Shown here piece after piece: positions 35,854-44,980 of a DNA stretch of 64,000 nucleotides. Made by a program: the position numbers and the translations under genes. The DNA is from Nitrospira sp. SG-bin2 (GTDB taxonomy: Bacteria > Nitrospirota > Nitrospiria > Nitrospirales > Nitrospiraceae). Below the pieces are notes generated by a model that was given only the letters and a program-made list of their open reading frames with translations, was not told where the DNA came from and did not search any database. The number at the start of each line of letters is the position of its first letter. Positions within the stretch are counted from its first letter, which is position 1. Where the stretch lies: contig LVWT01000049.1 of assembly GCA_002083405.1 (NCBI GenBank), forward strand, positions 264,735-328,734, read 5' to 3'.

Positions 35854-37269
35854 ATGAACGCACTCGTCGAACGAATTTATAACGCCAGCCCCGTCGTTAT
35901 GCAGAATGCCCTTCTCTCCGCGTATGGAGGGTATATGCGTGCTATGCGTTTTAGTGGAGCCCATCGGGCCATCCTCCAAGAGTTGATGCAAAGTCAATAC
36001 GCAACTTCCCATGAGTTGAAGGCGATTCAGCAGAATCGTCTCGTCAGTCTTATACGTCATGCGTATGCCACGGTTCCGTTCTATAGGGAGGCATTCAAGA
36101 AAAGAGGGTTGACTCCCGACAATATCCGTAGCGCAGAGGACTTGCTTAAGCTTCCGGTTGTGACCAAAGGTGATGTTCGGGCAGACCCTGAGCGATTTCT
36201 TTCGTCAGCATTTCCCAGGAAAACGCTTAAGTCGATTAACACCAGTGGGACTACAGGGACTCCGCTCCGTCTGTGGTTTACAAGGAAGGCTATTCAGGCA
36301 AATTATGCGTTTTTTGCCCGTACGTTGTCATGGGCCGGTGTGGGTGCCGCAGACAGAAGCGCCACATTCGCAGGCCGTGTGTTTATTCCACCTGGTCAAA
36401 TTGGTCCTCCCTACTGGCGGCACAACCTGTTTAATAATAACCTGTTGATGTCTTCGTATCATATTTCCGAGGCAACAGCTCCGTTGTATTTCAAGAAATT
36501 GAAAGAGTTCGCTCCCGTGTTCATTTTCAGCTATCCATCATCTATCTTCGCATTGGCTCAATATGGCGGATCTTACGCACAATTCTGTCAAGTTCGTCCA
36601 CGGGCGATTGTGACCTCATCCGAAACGCTGTTGGAGCACCAACGGGTGGCGATCGAAGGGGTGTTCGGTTGTCGGGTGTTTGATCAATATGCTAGCGCTG
36701 AAATGGTGGTGTTCGCCGCGCAGTGTGAACAGGGCGCGCTGCATCTTTTCCCGGAATTTGGAATCACGGAAATACTAAATGGGGACAGGGCTTCGAAAGT
36801 GGGGGAGCCTGGCGAGCTGATTTGCACGGGCTTCCTAAATTGGGCGATGCCACTTATTCGCTATGAAATCGGTGATGCAGGGATCTGGAGTGAGGAGGTC
36901 TGTTCGTGCGGACGGAACTTCCCCTCTCTTAAGGCCGTGGTCGGGCGTATGGACGATGCGATTATTACGCCGGAAGGCAGGCAGGTTGGACGACTTGATC
37001 CGATCTTTAAAGGAATGAGCGGAATCAAGGAGACGCAGATTGTCCAGGAAGCCTTGGATCGTCTTACTGTCAAAATGGTGAAAGGGAAGGGCTATCAGGA
37101 GAAAATGGGGCAAGAAGTTGTTGATCAGCTCAGAAAAAGAATTGGTGAGGCCATAAAGATTGAGCTGATCTACGTTGATCACATTGAACGCAGTTCAACT
37201 GGCAAGTTTCGGTCTGTTGTGTCATGTGTACGGAATAGACAGAGGCGTGATCAGTCTCCCGGTAGTTGA
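35854..37269 (+). CDS. Phenylacetate-CoA ligase-like protein (CapK/PaaK family)
   Basis: 471 residues. The adenylation P-loop INTSGTTGTPLRL, the segment VTSSETLLEHQR, the Y-A-S-A-E motif DQYASAEMV and a C-terminal RVVGRMDD-like region (KAVVGRMDDAIITPEG) define the CapK/PaaK branch of AMP-forming ligases. Family members occur in capsule loci, where the natural substrate is mostly unknown; carboxylate activation for acylation of sugars is a common inference. The stop overlaps the leader of the asparagine synthase gene. Confidence 0.86.
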   Translation: MNALVERIYNASPVVMQNALLSAYGGYMRAMRFSGAHRAILQELMQSQYATSHELKAIQQNRLVSLIRHAYATVPFYREAFKKRGLTPDNIRSAEDLLKLPVVTKGDVRADPERFLSSAFPRKTLKSINTSGTTGTPLRLWFTRKAIQANYAFFARTLSWAGVGAADRSATFAGRVFIPPGQIGPPYWRHNLFNNNLLMSSYHISEATAPLYFKKLKEFAPVFIFSYPSSIFALAQYGGSYAQFCQVRPRAIVTSSETLLEHQRVAIEGVFGCRVFDQYASAEMVVFAAQCEQGALHLFPEFGITEILNGDRASKVGEPGELICTGFLNWAMPLIRYEIGDAGIWSEEVCSCGRNFPSLKAVVGRMDDAIITPEGRQVGRLDPIFKGMSGIKETQIVQEALDRLTVKMVKGKGYQEKMGQEVVDQLRKRIGEAIKIELIYVDHIERSSTGKFRSVVSCVRNRQRRDQSPGS

Positions 37270-37289
37270 GGAGACAGAGTAGGAAGCCT

Positions 37290-39134
37290 ATGTGCGGAAT
37301 TTCCGGAATTGTGTACGAGGATCCTGCGGCCATAATTGACCGCGCCCAACTGATTGCCATGCGAGATTGCATGACCTATCGGGGGCCGGACGATGCCGGT
37401 CTTTTCATTGATGGACCTGTGGGGCTTGGCCATCGCCGGTTGAGTATTATTGACCTGGGTGGCGGCCATCAGCCGATGTCCAATGAGGACGGATCGCTCC
37501 GGATCGTCTTTAATGGGGAGATCTACAACTATCGCTCCCTGCGCGAAGAGCTGAAAGCAAAGGGGCATCAGTTTCAGAGCCAGAGTGATACGGAAGTCAT
37601 TCTCCATCTCTATGCAGATCGTGGCGAGGCCTGTGTGCATGCGCTCAATGGCATGTTTGCCTTCGCCATCTGGGATGCGCACCGGCGCGTTCTATTTCTT
37701 GCTCGCGATCGAATGGGTGTGAAGCCGTTGTACTATGCGGTCACACCGAAGGCGTTTCTGTTTGCATCCGAGATCAAGGCCATTCTGACGAGCGGGATGG
37801 TGTCTGCCCGTTGCCGCGATGAGGCGGTAGCCGAGTACATGCTCTTTCGTCAGGTGGCCGGTCCCGAGAGCTTGTTTGAAGGGGTGATGAACTTGCCTCC
37901 TGGGTGCACGCTTACCCTGTACAACGGAAAACCAAGGATCGCGCGCTACTGGTCTTCCAGGCCTGCTGCGGACAGACCCCGGATCAGTTATGACGACGCG
38001 CGGCAGACCTTGACAGACTTGTTGCATGATTCTGTGAACATGCGTCTGATCAGTGATGTGCCGGTAGGGACATTCTGCAGTGGAGGGGTCGACTCCAGCC
38101 TTGTCACCGCGTTGGCATCGAGGATTAAGGGGGATCGGGTCAACACCTTCTCTATTGGCTTTGATGAACCGGAATATGACGAGAGCGCCTTTGCGCTGAT
38201 GGTGTCCAAACAGTACGGCACGATTCATCATCAGCTCACGATCGGCAATGCCGAATTCAGCGATCTGTTCCCGCAGATGGTGTGGCAGAACGACGAGCCG
38301 CTCAATTTCGCCAATTCAGTCCAGATATTTGCGTTGAGCCGGCTGGCCAAGCAGCATGTCACGGTGGTACTCACCGGTGAGGGGTCGGATGAGTTGTTCG
38401 CAGGCTATCCACGCTATCGTATTCCAGGAATGGCGAGGATTTATCGGCAGGTGCCGGGGGTATTGAGGCGTTTGGCGAAACTGTGGGGGAGTGTGACGCG
38501 GGATCATCGTGTAGCCAAGCTCGATCGCTACGCCGCCTGCTCTCCCATGGAGACGCTGCTGTACAATTCCAGTATGCTGCATCCCGATGTGGTGGCCGCG
38601 GTCTATCCACAGGTGCTGGAGAGCCATCTCGACTATCGCCGGTCCTGTCTCGTGGGATCGGAGAACCTGGGGTTGGATGACCTGGATCGGGTGTCCCTCC
38701 TGGATCAAGAGTGTTTTCTTGTATCTATTCTCAACCGGCAAGATAAGATGAGCATGGCGGCGAGCATCGAATCGCGCGTGCCGTTCATGGATTATCGCAT
38801 CGTCGAATTCGCCAATCGTTTGCCGGCTGCATACAAACTGCGTGGGGGGACCGGCAAGGCCATTGTGAAGGATGTGGCGCGAGCCTTCTTGCCGGTTGAA
38901 ACTGTCGATCGCCGGAAGTCCGGCTTCGGCGTTCCTTTGGACCGATGGTTCCGGTCGAATCTGGGTATGGGGGAACGGATCGCAGCATTGCCCGAACAGG
39001 CTGCCTCAGACCTATTCGATGGCAAGGCTCTCCGCCGGCTTGTCGAGGAGCATCGCGCCGGCACACATGACCACTCAGAACTCTTATGGACGGTCCTGAA
39101 TTTTCAGACCTGGAAGCAGACGTTCCATTGCTAG
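37290..39134 (+). CDS. asnB: Asparagine synthase (glutamine-hydrolysing) family amidotransferase
   Basis: 614 residues from ATG 37290, which places the glutaminase nucleophile at Cys2 (MCGISGIVYED); the upstream in-frame ATG would mask it. The N-terminal class II glutaminase has RGPDDAG and GHRRLSIIDL. The synthetase domain has the PP-loop FCSGGVDSSLV and LTGEGSDELFAGY. XrtA loci commonly carry such a gene. It could make asparagine or amidate a uronic or other acidic sugar of the polymer. With the NAD synthase-type and ATP-grasp proteins it forms a group of amide-forming enzymes. Confidence 0.9.
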   Translation: MCGISGIVYEDPAAIIDRAQLIAMRDCMTYRGPDDAGLFIDGPVGLGHRRLSIIDLGGGHQPMSNEDGSLRIVFNGEIYNYRSLREELKAKGHQFQSQSDTEVILHLYADRGEACVHALNGMFAFAIWDAHRRVLFLARDRMGVKPLYYAVTPKAFLFASEIKAILTSGMVSARCRDEAVAEYMLFRQVAGPESLFEGVMNLPPGCTLTLYNGKPRIARYWSSRPAADRPRISYDDARQTLTDLLHDSVNMRLISDVPVGTFCSGGVDSSLVTALASRIKGDRVNTFSIGFDEPEYDESAFALMVSKQYGTIHHQLTIGNAEFSDLFPQMVWQNDEPLNFANSVQIFALSRLAKQHVTVVLTGEGSDELFAGYPRYRIPGMARIYRQVPGVLRRLAKLWGSVTRDHRVAKLDRYAACSPMETLLYNSSMLHPDVVAAVYPQVLESHLDYRRSCLVGSENLGLDDLDRVSLLDQECFLVSILNRQDKMSMAASIESRVPFMDYRIVEFANRLPAAYKLRGGTGKAIVKDVARAFLPVETVDRRKSGFGVPLDRWFRSNLGMGERIAALPEQAASDLFDGKALRRLVEEHRAGTHDHSELLWTVLNFQTWKQTFHC

Positions 39135-39184
39135 GGTAATTCGGGACAAAGGATGCCGAGAGAGCAGTATCAACCGGGAATCAC

Positions 39185-41227
39185 ATGACCATGGGACAAC
39201 AAGGCAACACAACGACACCGCTGGATGTCGCGCTGATCGGCTGTGGCAAGATGGCCGTGCATCACGCCAAAGCCATTAAGGCGCACGGTGCCGGGCGAAT
39301 CGTCGCCTTGGCCGATCCGTCCGGTGACAGGTCAAAATTGGATGGATTGGTTTCCAAGGATACGCCATTTTTTACGTCCGCAGCCGACCTGCTAAAGTCA
39401 ATCAAGCCGACTGTAGTACACATTGCTACGCCACCTGCGACTCACGCGGATCTGGCCATGCTCTGTTTGGAGCATGGTGCCCATGTTTATGTGGAGAAGC
39501 CCTTCACGCTGCGATTGGCGGAGGTGGATGCGGTCCTTGAGGCTGCGCGGAAAGCCGGCCGGTCTGTCTGCGCCGGGCATCAGCTGCTCTACGAGGCGCC
39601 GGCGCGCGCGCTCACTGCGTCGCTGCCGCTGATCGGCCGCGTGGTTCACGTTGAAAGCTATTTTTCGTTTAAGACGGTGAGAAAGTCCAACGATGGGCGG
39701 TCGTTGATGTCTCCCATCGATCAGCTGCTGGATATTCTCCCGCATCCGGTTTACACGTTGCTGGATGCTCTGGGCGGAGCGCCTGGAACAGCCCCGCAGC
39801 TTCAGTCCCTGTATGTCCGCCCTGAGGGTGAAGTCCATGCGTTGTTGCAAGCCGGCGAAACCACAGGGGTGCTTGTCGTAACATTGCGAGGGCGGCCGAT
39901 CGACTCCTATTTGCGAGTTGTGGGCACCAGCGGCTCACTGCGCGCGGATTTTGTGAGGGGCCAACTGACCAGGCTGGCGGGGCCGGGAACCTCGGCAGTA
40001 GGGATTCTCTCGAATCCCTATCGAGAGGCCATGCAAATTCTGGTGGGATCGACGCGCGGATTTGCCTCGCGGATTCTGAACAAAGGCAAGGGCTATCCGG
40101 GGTTGGCTGAATTGATTGAGGCGTTTTATAACAGCATCCGTCACGGTACCCCGCCGCCGTTGTCGCCGTCTTCCATCCGTGAGACGGTTCGTCTCTGCGA
40201 GCAGGTCGGCCAGAGATTGCGTGAAGCAAAAGCAGAATTCGAGACGAGCGCGGAGGCTGATCTGGCGGCGCGCGCGCGACAGCTTCCGCCGATCGTTGCA
40301 GAGAAAGGGTTGGTGCTGGTCACAGGCGGAAGCGGAATGCTGGGCCGGGCTGTCGTTGCAGAACTGCGGCAATGTGGGTGGCCGGTTCGCGCATTGGGGC
40401 GACGCGTGCCGCCGCCTTCGGAACGGGAAGCGGGAGTCGAGTATGCTAAGGCTGATCTCGGCGGAGAGTTCGATACGACTGTATTATCCGGGGTTGAGAC
40501 GATCGTCCATTGCGCGGCAGAAACCGCAGGAGGCAAGGAAGCTCATGAACGCAATTCGGTACTGGCCACGCGCAATCTGCTGCGGAGCGCTGCCAAGGCG
40601 TCGATCCAACGATTCATCCACATCAGCAGCCTGGCCGTGTTGAAGACCAGTAAAGAGATGGGTGGGCCGCTCGATGAACAGACACCGGTGGATGCAGGCA
40701 ATCTTGGCCGAGGGCCGTATGTCTGGGGCAAAGCGGAATCAGAACGTGAAGTGGTCGAGCAGGGGCCAGTGCTTGGTTTGAAAGTCAAAGTCATCAGGCC
40801 AGGTCCCTTGGTGGATTTTTCCGATTATGAACCACCCGGCCGCTTGGGCCGCGAACTGGGGCCGATTTATATCGCTGTGGGGTCGCGCTCGAACCGGATT
40901 AACCTGTGCGATGTTGGCATGGCTGCTCAGGTGATCAGGGCAACAGTTCAGGATATGGATTCAGCACCGGCCGTCCTAAATCTTGTGGAGCCGATTGCTC
41001 TGACACGGGAGGAGTTGTTGTCTCGCTGGCTCCGGAAACGCCCAGATCTTAGGGGTGTCTGGTTGCCGGCCTTTGTGTTGTCTGTGGCCTCGCCGATGCT
41101 CATTTTGCTGCAGAGGATCGCTCTAGGAAACAAGACACCGATCGACATTGCTGCTGCATTTGCGTCCGAACAATACAATACGGCTCTTGCTGCGCAGGTC
41201 GTGGAGCGAGCCAGGGTGAAAGCGTAA
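39185..41227 (+). CDS. Fusion of Gfo/Idh oxidoreductase with NAD-dependent epimerase/dehydratase
   Basis: 680 residues. Residues about 13-365 are a Gfo/Idh/MocA unit (VALIGCGKMAVHHAKA and VEKPFTLRLAEVD). Residues about 378-680 are an extended-SDR domain with LVTGGSGMLGRAVV, IVHCAAETAGG and the catalytic Tyr-x3-Lys in GPYVWGKAESE. Both active sites appear complete, which suggests two consecutive steps on one nucleotide sugar. The two domains share one uninterrupted frame, so this is a true fusion. The neighbouring AsnB-type gene suggests the product may be an acidic or amidated sugar. Confidence 0.88.
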   Translation: MTMGQQGNTTTPLDVALIGCGKMAVHHAKAIKAHGAGRIVALADPSGDRSKLDGLVSKDTPFFTSAADLLKSIKPTVVHIATPPATHADLAMLCLEHGAHVYVEKPFTLRLAEVDAVLEAARKAGRSVCAGHQLLYEAPARALTASLPLIGRVVHVESYFSFKTVRKSNDGRSLMSPIDQLLDILPHPVYTLLDALGGAPGTAPQLQSLYVRPEGEVHALLQAGETTGVLVVTLRGRPIDSYLRVVGTSGSLRADFVRGQLTRLAGPGTSAVGILSNPYREAMQILVGSTRGFASRILNKGKGYPGLAELIEAFYNSIRHGTPPPLSPSSIRETVRLCEQVGQRLREAKAEFETSAEADLAARARQLPPIVAEKGLVLVTGGSGMLGRAVVAELRQCGWPVRALGRRVPPPSEREAGVEYAKADLGGEFDTTVLSGVETIVHCAAETAGGKEAHERNSVLATRNLLRSAAKASIQRFIHISSLAVLKTSKEMGGPLDEQTPVDAGNLGRGPYVWGKAESEREVVEQGPVLGLKVKVIRPGPLVDFSDYEPPGRLGRELGPIYIAVGSRSNRINLCDVGMAAQVIRATVQDMDSAPAVLNLVEPIALTREELLSRWLRKRPDLRGVWLPAFVLSVASPMLILLQRIALGNKTPIDIAAAFASEQYNTALAAQVVERARVKA

Positions 41228-41250
41228 TATGCCGCTCCCACCATCCGGGC

Positions 41251-41278
41251 GTGGACCCTGTGTAAAATCCATTATACT
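41251..41278 (+). promoter_or_regulatory. Possible sigma-70-type promoter
   Basis: A TATACT hexamer (41273-41278) is preceded by GTGGAC (41251-41256) with a 16-base spacer, 18 bases upstream of the SGNH gene start. The -35 match is poor, so this is only suggestive. Confidence 0.25.
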
Positions 41279-41295
41279 CCGGTAGGGGTAAGCAA

Positions 41296-42036
41296 ATGAG
41301 GGTGGTGCGGCTGTCGGGGTCGGCGGTGGTGTTGATGGTAGCGAGCGTGGCGTTCTCCACCTCAGTATCGTTAGGGGCCAATATTGACGTAAGGGACAAG
41401 GTGCAAATGGACAAGACGGAGGCAAGGTCGAAGACTTTAGTGCTGATTGGGGCGTCCTATGCAGGGGGGTGGCCCTCCGACCAGCTAGTTGGCGGTTATC
41501 GTGTGATGAACAAGGGGGTTAACGGACAGCAGTCGCATGAAATGCTGGCGCGGTTTAAAACCGATGTGGTGGTGCTGAACCCGAATGCGGTTTTGATCTG
41601 GGGATTCATCAATGATATCTTTCGCTCAGACCAGACGAAAATACGTGAGACGTTGGACCGTACCCGGAAGAGTATGCAGGCGATGGTGGATTTGGCGAAG
41701 CAGTCCGGGATCGTTCCCATTCTTGCCACGGAAGTGACGATTCGAGGCAAAGATGAATGGAAGGAAGTAATCGGTGATCTGGTCGGCAGCTTGCTGCGGA
41801 AAGCAAGTTATCAAGACTATGTCAATAGACATGTTCGAGAGACAAACCAATGGATTCGAGAGCTGGCCGTCCGCGAACAGGTCCAACTGCTGGATTTTGA
41901 GACAGTTCTTGCCGATCAACAGGGCGTGAGACGGAAAGAGTTATCAAGGCCTGATGGTAGTCACATTTCTCAGAAGGGGTATGAGGCGCTGACTCGCTAT
42001 GCTGAAGAACGTCTGAGGGTTGCGTTGGGGGACTGA
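41296..42036 (+). CDS. Secreted SGNH/GDSL hydrolase
   Basis: 246 residues with a signal peptide (basic MRVVRLSG, hydrophobic core to about residue 24, SLGA cleavage region). The SGNH blocks appear as LVLIGASYAGGW (nucleophile Ser), NKGVNGQQS (block II Gly), WGFINDIF (block III Asn) and DGSHISQKGYEAL (block V Asp/His), so the catalytic set is complete. It is expected to act in the periplasm as an esterase on acylated polymer or lipid. It follows the Gfo/Idh-epimerase gene after 68 bases. Confidence 0.83.
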   Translation: MRVVRLSGSAVVLMVASVAFSTSVSLGANIDVRDKVQMDKTEARSKTLVLIGASYAGGWPSDQLVGGYRVMNKGVNGQQSHEMLARFKTDVVVLNPNAVLIWGFINDIFRSDQTKIRETLDRTRKSMQAMVDLAKQSGIVPILATEVTIRGKDEWKEVIGDLVGSLLRKASYQDYVNRHVRETNQWIRELAVREQVQLLDFETVLADQQGVRRKELSRPDGSHISQKGYEALTRYAEERLRVALGD

Positions 42037-42091
42037 TAGGTGTCCTGTTTCGTCCAGGCGAGTGACACCGAGTCCAGGGGAGAGTAATAGT

Positions 42092-42853
42092 ATGGGATGG
42101 CGTGATGCCTGTACAAAGTTCTATCGGGCAGCTCAGAAGGTGATCGCACCCGATTTGAAGTATTCACAGTTGCTTTATGAGCAGGTACTTTTTGAGCACT
42201 CGCCAGGGAAGGAAATCTGGCTCGATCTCGGCTGTGGGCGTGGGTTTTTGCCGCCATGGCGTGAAGAGCAGGAGCGAGATCTGGCGAAACGCCCCAAGTC
42301 CCTTATCGGATTAGATTATGACTTTGCATCGCTCAGGGACAATAAGATCCTAGGGAGAAAGGTACTAGGGGATGTGTCTTGTTTGCCGTTTAGCGATACG
42401 GCGTTTGATTTTGTCACGTCGAATATGGTGTTCGAACATTTGAAGGAGCCAGTGGCTCAACTGAAAGATATTTTCCGCATTCTCAAGCCGGGCGGGGAAC
42501 TTATCTTCCACACCCCCAACTCTCGTGGTTACGGCCCATTATGTGCCAAGCTGATTCCGGAGGAGATTAAAGATCGTATCATCTGGTACCTTCAGCGGCG
42601 GAAGCCGGAAGATGTCTTTCCGACGTATTACCGAATCAATACACCAGAAGTCATTGTTGAAGCAGCGGCGTCCGCCGGGTTTAGTGTGGTCTCTCTCCGG
42701 CTCATCGTGTCAACGCCGCTGTTGATCATGATCCCCCCTCTGCTGGTGATTGAGCTTATGTGGATTCGGTTTCTTATGACCAGATTGGGCAAACCGTTTC
42801 GATCTAATATCGTTGCTGTGCTGCAAAAGCCTCGTGCGAACAGCGTAAGCTGA
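42092..42853 (+). CDS. Class I SAM-dependent methyltransferase
   Basis: 253 residues from ATG 42092 with GGGGAGAG upstream. Methyltransf_11-type motifs are present: IWLDLGCGRGFL (SAM loop), IGLDYDFASLR, VTSNMVFEHLKEP and ILKPGGELIFHTPN. A hydrophobic helix near residues 205-225 (LLIMIPPLLVIELMWI) may attach it to the membrane. It probably methylates a sugar or phosphate of the lipid-linked glycan. It shares a transcription unit with the SGNH gene upstream and the YdcF-like gene downstream. Confidence 0.85.
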   Translation: MGWRDACTKFYRAAQKVIAPDLKYSQLLYEQVLFEHSPGKEIWLDLGCGRGFLPPWREEQERDLAKRPKSLIGLDYDFASLRDNKILGRKVLGDVSCLPFSDTAFDFVTSNMVFEHLKEPVAQLKDIFRILKPGGELIFHTPNSRGYGPLCAKLIPEEIKDRIIWYLQRRKPEDVFPTYYRINTPEVIVEAAASAGFSVVSLRLIVSTPLLIMIPPLLVIELMWIRFLMTRLGKPFRSNIVAVLQKPRANSVS

Positions 42854-42945
42854 GTTGCTGCGCAAGTTCATGTCGCATAGAATCTGCCTGATACTTGGAA
42901 AGTTCTGATGCAAACGATAAGTGGGCCGCGCATGCGGGCTGATTA

Positions 42946-43677
42946 GTGGACGTACTTATCAAGTATTTGGTCCTTCCGTCGAGCGCGATGACCCTAGCTG
43001 CATTGATCAGTGTGGCTCTGGCATGGTTTCGCCCCGCTCGCGCATGGGCGATTGCATCTGGGGCTGCGGCTTTGTCGATCTTTCTCATTTTTGGATCCGG
43101 TCCGGTTTCTTTTTTATTGCTTGGGTCTCTGGAGTTTCAAATTTCTCCTGCCGGGCATGTGGAGCGTGAGCCAACTAACACGATCGTAGTTCTGGCTGGT
43201 CATGCTGAGTTTCATCCTGACCATCCATTCAGTAGCCAGCTGAACCGCGCATCGGCATTCCGCCTGCTCGAATCTCTCCTGCTCTTTCAAGGGCGACGTG
43301 ACTCCACAGTGATTGTCAGCGGAAAGGGTGAAGTTGCAACGATCATACGAGATGTCATTGTATTATCCGGAGTGCCGGCAGAACAGGTGATTGTCGACTC
43401 TCTTGCTTCGAGCACGTACGAAAGTGCAAAGAACCTGTCATCTCGATTAGGGCATGCCCCGTTTCTCTTGGTGACTTCAGCGGGTCATATGCCGAGAGCC
43501 ATGGGAGCATTCAAAAAGGCAGGGGCCAACCCCCTTGCTGTACCTACTGACTATATGACCAAGAAAAACCCGTTTGCAGCCCAATACCTGCCTTCTCCTA
43601 CGCACTTGCACTATTCTGACCTGGCAATATCGGAATATGTGGCGATGATGTGGTATTGCTTCAATGGATGGGTGTAA
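42946..43677 (+). CDS. YdcF/ElyC/SanA-family (DUF218) membrane protein
   Basis: 243 residues from GTG 42946. Two hydrophobic helices lie in residues about 5-60, followed by a DUF218 domain: TNTIVVLAGHAEFHPD, then RRDSTVIVSGKG, ASSTYESAKNL and FLLVTSAGHMPRAMGAF. These match the ElyC/SanA family, members of which affect undecaprenyl-phosphate or envelope integrity. The domain would face the periplasm. In this locus it may help recycle or control the lipid carrier; that is inference. Confidence 0.85.
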   Translation: MDVLIKYLVLPSSAMTLAALISVALAWFRPARAWAIASGAAALSIFLIFGSGPVSFLLLGSLEFQISPAGHVEREPTNTIVVLAGHAEFHPDHPFSSQLNRASAFRLLESLLLFQGRRDSTVIVSGKGEVATIIRDVIVLSGVPAEQVIVDSLASSTYESAKNLSSRLGHAPFLLVTSAGHMPRAMGAFKKAGANPLAVPTDYMTKKNPFAAQYLPSPTHLHYSDLAISEYVAMMWYCFNGWV

Positions 43678-43821
43678 GAAAGAGCCCAACTAGTATATGG
43701 GATCAATAATCATCGGAGCGTAGAGACAGGCGTTTGGACCTGATCGCTCGATTCTGTATCAGACGAGTTTTGTGGCTATTTCATGACAAAATGGCTGTGT
43801 GGGCTTGACGGAGGTTAGTGA

Positions 43822-44859
43822 ATGAAGTTGGAATCTGTTTCGCAGTATGAATCTGTTTATAGAGAGTGGGGGATTCGTCTCCTGTTGATATCCGTATCAC
43901 TACTGGTAGCGCTGGGTTTGGCAGAGGTGATGGTGCGGATCTTTTTCCCAATTTGGGATGGTAGAGATAATGTCACGCTCGATGGGAAACCGATTAATAG
44001 CTGGTTTGAACCAGGGACCGTGTACCGACAGGTCTCTAACGAGTATGATGCCATTACGACAATTACCGACAAGGGGCATCGAGTGCCGGGTGTCGATGGC
44101 AATCCCGATGTCATATTCGTCGGGGATTCCTTTACCTTTGGGTTTGGTCTTAGCGACGATCAGACTTTTGCAAGCATCTATTGTAAGGAACTTCATCGCG
44201 CCTGTGTGAATCTTGGCTACCCCGGCAGCGGTACATTGCGGCAAGTTGAGCGGCTTGATGGATTCATTCGGAAATATGGTTGGAAGCCAAAAGAGGTGAA
44301 GCTTTTCTTCTTCGGCATGACCGGCAGCTGGTCTTCCGGTAATGACTTTGTTGACAACTATGATCGCTACATGCGGGAGCAGTCTCGTCAAGATGATACT
44401 TCAAAGAGAGAACCCTCAGTAGGTATTGCAGAGCGCATCATCGGGATGCAGGTAGTGATACTAGAGCACTCTACCTTGATGCGCCGTCTCAAGTATCACT
44501 GGGGGCCAAGGATCAAGAGCATCCTTGTGGCAGACCCTGGTGAGTACCGCATGGCCATAGCTTTAAAAGCTACCAAAGAGCATCTCGCGAAGCTGGATGA
44601 GTTGAGTCGACGAGTTGGATTTGAGTATACGATCTACCTTGTGCCGGCCGTACATGACATCTTGAGGGGGACGCAGGATAAAACGCTTGCGGCACTTAAT
44701 GCTGTGAGTCCTCAACCGGTTGTCTCCACCGCGCAGGTATTTCTTGATTCACCCGAGAGATATTCTTACGCCTTTGACGGACATCTGAATCCAAAGGGAA
44801 GTAAGCGCATTGCCGAATTCCTGATTTCGATGGACGGCCCTAACCTGAATAAGAGCTAA
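43822..44859 (+). CDS. Membrane-anchored SGNH hydrolase-like protein
   Basis: 345 residues with one N-terminal membrane helix (residues about 18-38). Block I reads VIFVGDSFTFGFGLSDDQTF, block II NLGYPGSG, and block V FDGHLNPKGSKRIAEFL. The block I context is shared with the proteins at 12368 and 50163, marking three paralogues in the locus. The domain is probably periplasmic, acting on O-acyl groups of the exported polymer. It is the last gene of the long plus-strand run before the minus-strand gene. Confidence 0.82.
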   Translation: MKLESVSQYESVYREWGIRLLLISVSLLVALGLAEVMVRIFFPIWDGRDNVTLDGKPINSWFEPGTVYRQVSNEYDAITTITDKGHRVPGVDGNPDVIFVGDSFTFGFGLSDDQTFASIYCKELHRACVNLGYPGSGTLRQVERLDGFIRKYGWKPKEVKLFFFGMTGSWSSGNDFVDNYDRYMREQSRQDDTSKREPSVGIAERIIGMQVVILEHSTLMRRLKYHWGPRIKSILVADPGEYRMAIALKATKEHLAKLDELSRRVGFEYTIYLVPAVHDILRGTQDKTLAALNAVSPQPVVSTAQVFLDSPERYSYAFDGHLNPKGSKRIAEFLISMDGPNLNKS

Positions 44860-44980
44860 GGGGGAGGCCCTCACGTACGAGGTCCATTCGTGATCTTTGT
44901 CGAGTCAAGGCTCAGTACTACGCTCTACGATTTGATGGAAACCCATCACAATCCCCCCAGGCAAATCAGTAGGCGGCCGT

